Of a DNA stretch of 38,625 nt, positions 26,621 through 32,274 are shown piece after piece. The position numbers were made by a program, and so were the translations under genes. The first letter of the stretch is position 1. The number at the start of each line of letters is the position of its first letter. Source of the DNA: Candidatus Omnitrophota bacterium (GTDB taxonomy: Bacteria > Omnitrophota > Gorgyraeia > 2-01-FULL-45-10); the NCBI GenBank assembly GCA_030695905.1, contig JAUYOL010000004.1, positions 66,874 to 105,498 of the forward strand. Reading direction: 5' to 3'. Below the pieces are notes generated by a model. The model was not told where the DNA came from, made no database searches, and was given only the letters and a program-made list of their open reading frames with translations.

Positions 26621-27227
26621 AAAACATAAAATATTAAAGATTATGGTAATGATTGTCAGTGTTATTGTTATTATAGCAGGCGGTATAACTGTTAAAACAT
26701 ATGTTAATGAAAAAAGAACTCAACAGACTTATATAGTTACAGGATTGCCAGAGAAACAAACGGGTGTTCTCAAAGAACTACAAATAGTTGCAACTGAGCA
26801 TGCGTATATTACCCAAGGATATGAATATCTTAAGACTGGAGATTTTAATAAAGCCAGAGAGCAATTCGAGATTGTATTAAAGCGAAATCAACCTACTGGA
26901 GCATTACCAGAAGCTAGGCGGGGGATTGTTGATGTTTATGAGAAGATACATGATTATGTGACTGCTGCTAAATCATTTGAAAAAATAATAGCTACTTTTA
27001 AAATACCTAAAGGTGACATGTGGCGACTACCTGACGATGAACGATTATCGTATTTGCTGTATGCAGCTAATGGAGATTACGATCTTGCCATAGAACATGC
27101 ACAAAAAGCACTCGAAGCAGATAGCCAACTTCCAAACGCTCCTAAAGGCGGTAGCCCTGATTACATTCAGCGTCTTAATGATTTGAAAGCCGCAAAAGAT
27201 TATATATTAAGTCTCAAGAAGCAGTAG
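26610..27227 (+). CDS. Membrane-anchored TPR protein coupled to the giant gene
   Basis: The 205 residues have a short basic N-terminus, one hydrophobic segment (MVMIVSVIVIIAGGITV, about 12-28) and no obvious cleavage site, so it is probably anchored in the inner membrane with the rest outside the cytoplasm. TPR-like helical repeats follow: GYEYLKTGDFNKAREQFEIV (about 72-91), then a second unit around YEKIHDYVTAAKSFEKI and a third with NGDYDLAIEHAQKALEADS (about 151-169). The ATG lies 11 bases before the end of the giant gene, and its ribosome-binding site AAGGTGA is in the last codons of that gene, so the two are tightly coupled. I do not recognise a named family. From position and topology it may be an immunity protein, chaperone or anchoring partner of the giant protein; this is inference. 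Confidence 0.8.
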   Translation: MEIKKHKILKIMVMIVSVIVIIAGGITVKTYVNEKRTQQTYIVTGLPEKQTGVLKELQIVATEHAYITQGYEYLKTGDFNKAREQFEIVLKRNQPTGALPEARRGIVDVYEKIHDYVTAAKSFEKIIATFKIPKGDMWRLPDDERLSYLLYAANGDYDLAIEHAQKALEADSQLPNAPKGGSPDYIQRLNDLKAAKDYILSLKKQ

Positions 27228-27268
27228 TATACTCTTGAAAAGTAGTATTTACCTCTCCTTCATTTCCC

Positions 27269-27297
27269 TTGTTCCTTTTCCGTCGTAGAGTTATAAT
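27269..27297 (+). promoter_or_regulatory. Promoter of the TIR-domain gene
   Basis: A perfect -10 TATAAT (27292-27297) lies 17 bases after a partial -35 TTGTTC (27269-27274). Transcription would start near 27304, leaving a leader of about 67 bases. This separates the TIR gene from the giant/TPR unit upstream. Confidence 0.6.
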
Positions 27298-27370
27298 AAA
27301 ATAAGTTTTAAGCTCATAAACGGACGCAGTTAAAAAATATATTTTGCAAACGATATAAAAGGCTTTGTAT

Positions 27371-28090
27371 ATGGCACTAAATCTGAAACAATTGTTGAAG
27401 GGAGTAAAGGAATACGTTGAAACTGAGGCTCATACGAAGGTAAAGAGCGTTTCTTACGTTGGACGTTTCCAACTTTTAGGCAAAGAGGATATTGTATTTT
27501 CCGTTGTAATAACCGACAAAAAGGAGCCTGAGTGGTGGGTTGTCGGAGGATCTACCCCAATGAATCTTTACTCAAAGATTCATTTTCATTCTGCTGATGA
27601 AGCTTTTTCCATGCATACTGGATTGATGCTTCGTATGGCGGCACATGATTTTAAACATTCTACTACCGTTCCTGAAGATATTGGATATGATGCGTTTATT
27701 TCTCATGCCTCTGAAGATAAGACAGGTCTAGTTCGGCCCCTAGCAAATGTCCTTAAAAGAATGGGTTATCGTATATGGTATGACGAATTTGAGCTTCAAG
27801 TTGGGGACAGTTTACGGCAATCAATCGACCGAGGACTTGTAAACTCACGATACGGAATAGTTGTTCTGTCGAATGCTTTTTTCGCAAAGAACTGGCCTCA
27901 ATATGAGCTTAACGGATTAACTGCTAAAGAGATGAGGGGCCACAAAGTTATCCTACCTATTTGGCATAAGATCACTAAGGATGATATTCTAAAGTTTAGT
28001 CCTGCCCTTGCCGACAAAGTTGCCATTACTACTAGAGGCCATAGCATCAAAGAAGTTGCCACAAAGCTTGCCAAAGTTTTTGAAAATTAA
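27371..28090 (+). CDS. TIR-domain protein with an unrecognised N-terminal domain
   Basis: The 239 residues split into an N-terminal alpha/beta domain that I do not recognise (about 1-95; RFQLLGKEDIVFSVVITDKK, EWWVVGGSTPMNLY) and a C-terminal TIR domain (about 103-238). The TIR has the opening strand YDAFISHASEDK, MGYRIWYDEFELQVGDSL, the SRYGIVVLSNAFF strand, and NWPQYELNGL with Glu179 in the position of the catalytic glutamate of NAD-cleaving TIRs. An NADase role in abortive-infection-type defence is therefore possible. No sensor or effector partner (for example a Thoeris ThsA) is adjacent. ATG 27371 is chosen over TTG 27365 because AAAAGG lies 8 bases upstream. It sits in a run of mobile and toxin-antitoxin genes, which fits a small defence island. 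Confidence 0.85.
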   Translation: MALNLKQLLKGVKEYVETEAHTKVKSVSYVGRFQLLGKEDIVFSVVITDKKEPEWWVVGGSTPMNLYSKIHFHSADEAFSMHTGLMLRMAAHDFKHSTTVPEDIGYDAFISHASEDKTGLVRPLANVLKRMGYRIWYDEFELQVGDSLRQSIDRGLVNSRYGIVVLSNAFFAKNWPQYELNGLTAKEMRGHKVILPIWHKITKDDILKFSPALADKVAITTRGHSIKEVATKLAKVFEN

Positions 28091-28199
28091 ATGCATTCCT
28101 GCGCAATATTCCACACCATTTCCTAAATAAATCTCAAACAAACTAAACCAAACATAGGTACTATCATGTATTTTTTACAAAAATCTACCGGAGGTGCAT

Positions 28200-28571
28200 A
28201 TGAAAATCCAAGAATTGCTTGAAGATTTTAAAGGGTATCTTGAGGCTAGGGGTTTTTCTCCACGAACTGTAAAAACTTATGTCCTTTATGTAGACATATT
28301 TGACAGATATCTGAAACAAAAAGACATAGAAAATATCGAAAATATTACAAGGAATGTCATCGACCAATACCAGATAGATATATCTACAAAAAACGAATAT
28401 ATGCAGATAGTCCTGTCGACAGCTACCAGGATAGGAAGGCTTATTGGTGTTATGTCATTTTTTCGATTTCTTACTAGGAAAGGTTTAATAGGCGCAGATC
28501 CGACATCCTCTATTGAGCTTCCAAGGTTACCTAAAAGGCCTTCGCCTCAATACCTTACTTATAGTGATTAA
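28200..28571 (+). pseudogene. Truncated tyrosine recombinase (N-terminal core-binding domain only)
   Basis: The 123 residues are the SAM-like N-terminal domain of XerC/D-type integrases: ELLEDFKGYLEARGFSPRTV, then TATRIGRLIGVMSFFRFLTR and GADPTSSIELPRLPKR. In intact relatives the catalytic domain follows right after the PSPQYLTYSD-like sequence. Here a TAA ends the frame at that exact point, where a palindromic repeat (28570-28592) begins. None of the catalytic Arg/His/Tyr residues are present and no remnant of the domain follows. The start codon has a strong GGAGG 5 bases upstream, so a short DNA-binding protein could still be made. ATG 28200 is preferred over GTG 28194 for that reason. Confidence 0.8.
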
Positions 28572-28592
28572 ATAGGGGACAGACACCTATTT
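28570..28592. repeat. Palindromic repeat abutting the recombinase fragment
   Basis: AAATAGG (28570-28576) and CCTATTT (28586-28592) form a perfect 7-bp stem with loop GGACAGACA, followed by TT. A related string, AAATAGGGGAC, recurs at 28719-28729 inside the transposase remnant, again followed by GTGTCAC and AGGGACAC. The GGGAC(A) core also occurs at 28819-28824 before the intact transposase. These look like REP-type repeats linked to the transposases here. The first could also terminate transcription weakly. Confidence 0.6.
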
Positions 28593-28630
28593 TTATTGAC
28601 ATATTAAATTCTTAGTAATAGTATTGCTCC

Positions 28631-28756
28631 ATGCCACGTATAGCACGATTAGTAGTTCCGGATTACCCTCATCATATAACTCAGCGGGGCAATTATCGGC
28701 AGATCGTATTTAATAGGCAAATAGGGGACGTGTCACTTAGGGACACACAACTTTAG
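28631..28756 (+). pseudogene. N-terminal remnant of a REP-associated tyrosine transposase
   Basis: This short frame reads MPRIARLVVPDYPHHITQRG followed by NYRQIVF. It is the characteristic start of the Y1/REP-associated transposase family (IS200-like fold). After about 27 residues the match ends at a copy of the repeat sequence (NRQIGDVSLRDTQL, then TAG). The HxH metal site and the catalytic tyrosine are missing, so it is a dead fragment. It differs from the intact copy at 28851, so it is not a simple duplicate of it. Confidence 0.8.
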
Positions 28757-28793
28757 AAAATAAAAATATTTAAAAATAATCTGCAACAATTTA

Positions 28794-28844
28794 GCCTCTT
28801 TTTACGTCTTATATAGTAGGGACATATAAGGCAAAAAAGGAGGC
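28794..28844 (+). promoter_or_regulatory. REP-like hairpin upstream of the intact transposase
   Basis: GCCTCTTTTT (28794-28803) can pair with AAAAAGGAGGC (28834-28844, one base bulged). Inside this is a perfect 7-bp stem, CTTATAT (28808-28814) with ATATAAG (28824-28830), with loop AGTAGGGAC. The outer 3' arm contains the transposase ribosome-binding site AGGAGG. The loop holds GTAG and GGGAC, resembling the short guide bases next to REP hairpins. The element could both block translation and be a recognition site. Confidence 0.5.
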
Positions 28845-28850
28845 ATTTTT

Positions 28851-29441
28851 ATGCCAAGAATAGGAAGAGTCATATATGATAATGCAGTCTATCATATTCT
28901 TAACAGGGGGCATGATAGGCGAAGACTGTTTCAGGAAGCCGAGGATTTCAAGAGTTTCAAAGACATGATAGCAAGGTATAAGCAAAAATTCCAGTTCGAT
29001 CTTTACCATTATTGTTTTATGTCAAACCATTTCCATTTGTTATTAAAAATAGCAAAAGGCGAAGAGCTTTCTTTTCTTATGAAAGGCATATGCCAGACTT
29101 ATGCCTTTCACTACAAGAGAAAACATCATTTTTCCGGCTATTTATTTCAGAATAGATATAAGAGCATACTTATTGAAAAGGATGAATATCTTATGGAATG
29201 CGGCAGATATATTGAACGTAATCCCGCAAGGGCAGGTATAGTCGATAATCCGGAAAAATACTATTGGTCAAGCTATAATTTCTACGCAAAAACCATACCA
29301 GATGATATAATAACGCCAGACCCTTTATATATTGCTCTTTCTGTTATAGATGCCGAACGAAGGGCAAAATATATTGAATATGTCTCTACTGATCGGCCAT
29401 ATGAACAGCTTCTCGATGAAAAGTTATCCGAGTTAAAATAA
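28851..29441 (+). CDS. REP-associated tyrosine transposase (Y1 family), intact
   Basis: The 196 residues belong to the RAYT branch of the IS200/IS605 TnpA fold. They include MPRIGRVIYDNAVYHILNRG at the start, the HUH-type metal motif His60-x-His62 (SNHFHLLLK), RYKSILIEKDEYLMECGRYI with candidate catalytic Tyr120, and ERNPARAGIV. These enzymes nick single-stranded DNA at REP hairpins and are usually single-copy domesticated genes. All key residues are present, so it may be active. AGGAGG lies 7 bases before the ATG and can be masked by the hairpin upstream. No terminal inverted repeats or target-site duplication are evident, and GTGTCCC occurs just after the gene. Confidence 0.92.
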   Translation: MPRIGRVIYDNAVYHILNRGHDRRRLFQEAEDFKSFKDMIARYKQKFQFDLYHYCFMSNHFHLLLKIAKGEELSFLMKGICQTYAFHYKRKHHFSGYLFQNRYKSILIEKDEYLMECGRYIERNPARAGIVDNPEKYYWSSYNFYAKTIPDDIITPDPLYIALSVIDAERRAKYIEYVSTDRPYEQLLDEKLSELK

Positions 29442-29529
29442 GTGGAGTGTCCCAAAGTGATAAGGTCTATTATAGTAAAGAGAGATTTTTATGTTTGTAA
29501 ATAAGAGTTGCTTTTTTAAAGATCATATG

Positions 29530-29582
29530 TTAACCTTGTATATGTAGGTTAACAATTGTTAATTGAATAGCAAGCGGTTAAC
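29530..29582. promoter_or_regulatory. Palindromic operator cluster upstream of the HTH-Doc pair
   Basis: TTAACCT (29530-29536) and AGGTTAA (29546-29552) form a perfect inverted repeat. TTAACAATTGTTAA (29549-29562) is a perfect 14-bp palindrome sharing its left half with it. Another GGTTAAC lies at 29576-29582. The repeated GTTAAC half-sites between the previous gene and the HTH gene suggest binding sites for the HTH protein (autoregulation). The -10/-35 elements are not clear. Confidence 0.6.
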
Positions 29583-29608
29583 GATAAGATTTATTAGAAG
29601 GTGAGAAT

Positions 29609-29866
29609 ATGCAAGATAGGGGATATATCAGTATTCAAGAGATGGCCCGAATTTTAGGCATAAGCAGGATAGCTGTGTATAAAAAGGTTAAAAAAGGGCA
29701 AATAAAGGCTGTAAGGATAGGGAGAAGCTTCGCAATACCAAAAAAATACGTAGATCATATTCTGGGTAAGGCTCTAGATAAAAAGGATAAAAAAGAAATA
29801 GACAATGCTGTAAAGAAGACGGTCAAAGAGTATGGAGAGGTCTTAAGGCTCCTAGGCAGAGATTGA
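29609..29866 (+). CDS. Excisionase-type HTH protein, probable antitoxin of Doc
   Basis: The 85 residues start with an excisionase/MerR-like helix-turn-helix: YISIQEMARILGISRIAVYK (about 5-24), then the wing KGQIKAVRIGRSFAIPKKYV. A Lys-rich helical tail follows (about 52-85). The tail could bind and block the toxin, as in other antitoxins with an N-terminal DNA-binding domain. GAAGGTGAG precedes the ATG. The TGA stop overlaps the doc ATG by one base. The palindromes upstream suggest autorepression. Doc is classically paired with Phd, and this protein is not Phd by sequence. Confidence 0.82.
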   Translation: MQDRGYISIQEMARILGISRIAVYKKVKKGQIKAVRIGRSFAIPKKYVDHILGKALDKKDKKEIDNAVKKTVKEYGEVLRLLGRD

Positions 29867-30282
29867 TGAAGATTATAACGCTGAAAGAAGTTGAATACAT
29901 GGCGTTCAGGTTAGCCAAAGAGTTGATGTCGTTTAAGGAGCCTATACCCGATTTTTCTACGAGATTTTCAAATAGACTGGAAAGCTGTTTAGCAGCGCCA
30001 TTTCAGAGTTTTTCTGGGAAATCACCTTATAAGGATTTTATATCTAAGGCAAGTGTTCTATTCTATTTGATGATTAAAAATCACCCCTTCCAGAATGGAA
30101 ACAAGAGAATTGCCATGACAACACTGTTCGTTTTTCTTCACATGAATGGTAAGTGGTTGACCGTAGACACCCAGGAGCTATATAATTTTACTATGTGGAT
30201 AGCTCAGAGTCCGCCAAAGGCAAAAAATGAGACAGTTATGGCAACGGAAAAATTTCTGAAATCTAACCTGATCAGTTTATAA
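29866..30282 (+). CDS. doc: Doc-type toxin of the Fic/DOC family
   Basis: The 138 residues resemble Doc, which phosphorylates EF-Tu. The catalytic motif is HPFQNGNKRIA beginning at His73. The Lys in 'NKR' is the Doc form; AMP-transferring Fic proteins have 'GNGR' there. Around it are the usual helices (SKASVLFYLMIKNHPF; AMTTLFVFLHMNG). No Fic inhibition motif (S/T-x-x-x-E/D-G-N) is evident within it, so the upstream HTH protein should supply the antitoxin. ATG 29866 overlaps the stop of the HTH gene; the TTG at 29863 is possible but unneeded. The pair looks intact and carries no sign of decay. Confidence 0.88.
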   Translation: MKIITLKEVEYMAFRLAKELMSFKEPIPDFSTRFSNRLESCLAAPFQSFSGKSPYKDFISKASVLFYLMIKNHPFQNGNKRIAMTTLFVFLHMNGKWLTVDTQELYNFTMWIAQSPPKAKNETVMATEKFLKSNLISL

Positions 30283-30318
30283 AATTTCTATTGTAAAACA
30301 ATCAGGGAGAAATCATGC

Positions 30319-30405
30319 ATGCACCCAAATACATTTATAGCTAATATAGCGATTCCGAGCTGGTACGCCATAATCGCCTTTATTGTCACAAAAAAAATTT
30401 CTTAA
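30319..30405 (+). CDS. Possible 28-residue hydrophobic peptide before the glycosidase-like gene
   Basis: ATG 30319 has AGGGAGA about 8 bases upstream and opens a 28-codon frame (MHPNTFIANIAIPSWYAIIA, then FIVTKKIS) ending TAA. That stop overlaps the next gene's ATG by one base (TAATG). The middle is hydrophobic enough to span or sit in the membrane. The next gene has no ribosome-binding site of its own, so coupling to this peptide would explain its translation. No family is recognised. Confidence 0.35.
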   Translation: MHPNTFIANIAIPSWYAIIAFIVTKKIS

Positions 30406-31793
30406 TGAAAAAAATAATAATACTCCTTATCGTATCATTGAGTTTTTCAACGCATGTTTATGGGAACCCTTTCGGCGTACATGCCCCCGGAAAAAATGAT
30501 GCGGCCCTGGTCAAAAAGTTAAAAGCTGATATAAGGCTCATAGCGGTCAGGGGCAAGCTAAATGCAGAAAATATACGCCTGGTTGACAATTACATTGTTC
30601 AGAGCGACTGTGATTTTGTGATAACCCTGGACTCATCAGAGACAGGGATGTCTGAGTCTGCCTTGATAAAAGGCAGGGATCTAAAGCAGTGGGAAAAGGC
30701 TGTGGGCAATCTCGTGGAGAGATATGACGGAGACGATGACTTCGGTTGCGGGCCAAGAGACAGGCTTTATCCGAGCAAAGACGTAAGAGACGCGATAAAG
30801 AGAAGGCCGATTAAATATTGGCAGATTGAAAATGAATGGTTCTGGCAGATCAAAGACTCCAAAGACATTAGAAAAGCCGCATCCAGTCAAGAGCTGGCAA
30901 GGCATTTTATTGCGATAAGGAGCGCTATAAAAAGAAAGGATCCTGGGGCAAAGATAATTCTTGGGGTATTGACAGGGGTGGGGATATTTGCCGGAATGGA
31001 CGGCCATTTGGCGGATGGTTACTTTGAGATAGGGGATCCGGATTACAAATACAAGAAATACTATTTTAAAAATATTCCGGAGGGGATGCTGACGGTGATC
31101 GAAAGCATGCGAGATAAGGCGCTATTTTTAATAAAGAATCTTGCCCCTTACTATGATGTGATCGATTTTCATTCATATGAGAATAATTCTTCAAACTTAA
31201 AATATGAAGCCGCGTGGCTAAGGAAGGCAATGGAAGAAAACGATGTCCGCGGAAAAGAGATCTGGTCATTGGAAAACGCCGGGCCATTTTATTTTTTCCC
31301 GCTGTTGGGATTATCTAAACCCGAGGATCGCGATACGAATATTTATGACCCCGCTATACATGCCTCTTGCCTTATCAAAAGATATGTAATAGGTTTAGAT
31401 GGCGGTATAAGTAAAATATTTTACAGTTCGCTTAGGCCCACATTGGGATGGAGTAATAATTATACCAGGCTTTCTTTAATAGATATGGATGGGAATAAAA
31501 AGCCCGCGTATTACACATACAAATTGATGGCTGAAAAATTATCCGGATTTACAAGAATAAATAAGGTAAAAGACGGTATTTATAAATTTTCATTTGAAGA
31601 TAAAAAGCCTGTTTTTGTGCTTTGGTCCGAGACGGGAGACGGGGTAGTTGATTTGTCCGAATATACTGATTTACCGCATTTAAAGGTGACGCATATAGTT
31701 ACGGAGGAAGAAAAGACGGATAGCGATGCAGTGGTAGAAATGGTCGGCGCGAATTCAGTAAAGATTTCACCCGCTCCCGTCTTTTGCGAGTAA
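30405..31793 (+). CDS. Secreted glycoside hydrolase-like protein (clan GH-A type)
   Basis: The 462 residues begin with a signal peptide (MKKIIILLIVSLSFSTHVYG, cleavage near residue 20). The body looks like a TIM-barrel glycosidase of clan GH-A. YWQIENEWFW holds the 'NE' that marks the acid/base (Glu144). IDFHSYENN is typical of an internal strand. IWSLENAG carries Glu290 at the nucleophile position. A C-terminal beta region follows (GIYKFSFEDKKPVFVLWSET). It is closest in style to GH39/GH5-like putative enzymes. The substrate is unknown, but polysaccharide degradation at the cell surface is likely. It stands alone with respect to other carbohydrate genes. Its downstream neighbour has its own promoter. 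Confidence 0.7.
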   Translation: MKKIIILLIVSLSFSTHVYGNPFGVHAPGKNDAALVKKLKADIRLIAVRGKLNAENIRLVDNYIVQSDCDFVITLDSSETGMSESALIKGRDLKQWEKAVGNLVERYDGDDDFGCGPRDRLYPSKDVRDAIKRRPIKYWQIENEWFWQIKDSKDIRKAASSQELARHFIAIRSAIKRKDPGAKIILGVLTGVGIFAGMDGHLADGYFEIGDPDYKYKKYYFKNIPEGMLTVIESMRDKALFLIKNLAPYYDVIDFHSYENNSSNLKYEAAWLRKAMEENDVRGKEIWSLENAGPFYFFPLLGLSKPEDRDTNIYDPAIHASCLIKRYVIGLDGGISKIFYSSLRPTLGWSNNYTRLSLIDMDGNKKPAYYTYKLMAEKLSGFTRINKVKDGIYKFSFEDKKPVFVLWSETGDGVVDLSEYTDLPHLKVTHIVTEEEKTDSDAVVEMVGANSVKISPAPVFCE

Positions 31794-31838
31794 AAGTCCG
31801 ACTAATTAATAAAGTTAAAATAAAAGTTAAAATTTCCC

Positions 31839-31867
31839 TTGACAAAATATGATACGTAGTGTATACT
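31839..31867 (+). promoter_or_regulatory. Promoter of the cold-shock gene, with inverted repeat
   Basis: TTGACA (31839-31844), 17 bases and TATACT (31862-31867). A perfect inverted repeat, ATACTCG (31863-31869) and CGAGTAT (31874-31880), covers the -10 box and the expected start near 31874. It may be an operator, or a DNA feature affecting open-complex formation. The leader to the ATG is about 115 bases. Confidence 0.88.
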
Positions 31868-31900
31868 CGCCTTCGAGTATTAGATAGGATTAGCAACTTG

Positions 31901-31936
31901 AACCGTGAGGCAGAGTCTAAACCTTACGGTTTTTTT
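31901..31936 (+). terminator. Terminator-like hairpin in the cold-shock gene leader
   Basis: AACCGTGAGG (31901-31910) pairs with CCTTACGGTT (31922-31931) through 10 pairs, one of them G-U. It is followed by a run of seven T (31930-31936). It lies about 27 bases after the expected transcription start and 52 bases before the ATG. It would make a roughly 60-nt RNA unless read through. Confidence 0.7.
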
Positions 31937-31988
31937 GTGTGCGGCTTATTTAAATGCTTAATATAGTTGAAAGGAGGAACAGGAAGCA

Positions 31989-32189
31989 ATGGTAAAAGGA
32001 AAAGTAAAATGGTTTAACAACCAGAAGGGTTATGGATTTATTACACTTGATTCGGGCACGGATGTATTCGTACATCACAGCGCGATTCAGGGTGATGGCT
32101 ATAAGACTTTGGACGAGGGTATGGACGTCGAATGCGAGGTCACCAAGGGTCCAAAAGGGGAACAGGCATCAAAAGTAACAAAGTTGTAA
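31989..32189 (+). CDS. Cold-shock protein (CspA family)
   Basis: A single cold-shock domain of 66 residues that binds single-stranded RNA/DNA and acts as an RNA chaperone or antiterminator. It has [18 protein letters not shown] with RNP1 (KGYGFI) and RNP2 (VFVHHSAI), and ends [14 protein letters not shown]. The family member (CspA to CspG) cannot be told from sequence. AAAGGAGG lies before the start. It has its own promoter, a long leader with a terminator hairpin, and a strong terminator after it, so it is a single-gene unit. Csp proteins can melt leader hairpins, which makes self-control through the leader plausible. Confidence 0.95.
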   Translation: MVKGKVKWFNNQKGYGFITLDSGTDVFVHHSAIQGDGYKTLDEGMDVECEVTKGPKGEQASKVTKL

Positions 32190-32201
32190 CCTAGATCGAC
32201 C

Positions 32202-32235
32202 AAAAGGCCCGGTATTAATTTACCGGGCCTTTTTT
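32202..32235 (+). terminator. Intrinsic terminator after the cold-shock gene
   Basis: AAAAGGCCCGGTA (32202-32214) pairs with TACCGGGCCTTTT (32221-32233) across a 6-base loop, a 13-bp perfect stem ending in a T-run. This is the strongest terminator in the window. It directly abuts the tyrS promoter. Confidence 0.93.
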
Positions 32236-32236
32236 A

Positions 32237-32265
32237 TTGTTATGTGCAGTTTAATCTGGTAAAAT
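32237..32265 (+). promoter_or_regulatory. Promoter of tyrS
   Basis: TTGTTA (32237-32242), 17 bases and TAAAAT (32260-32265). The tyrS ATG begins 9 bases after the -10, so transcription should start at, or two or three bases before, the start codon. No Shine-Dalgarno is present. The arrangement mirrors that of efp. Confidence 0.65.
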
Positions 32266-32274
32266 GTCCTCATT

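Noticed and set aside
28200-30282. A prophage or integrative element from the recombinase, HTH and Doc genes
   Set aside because: The recombinase lacks its catalytic domain, no phage structural or replication genes are present, and no attachment-site repeats or tRNA target are seen.
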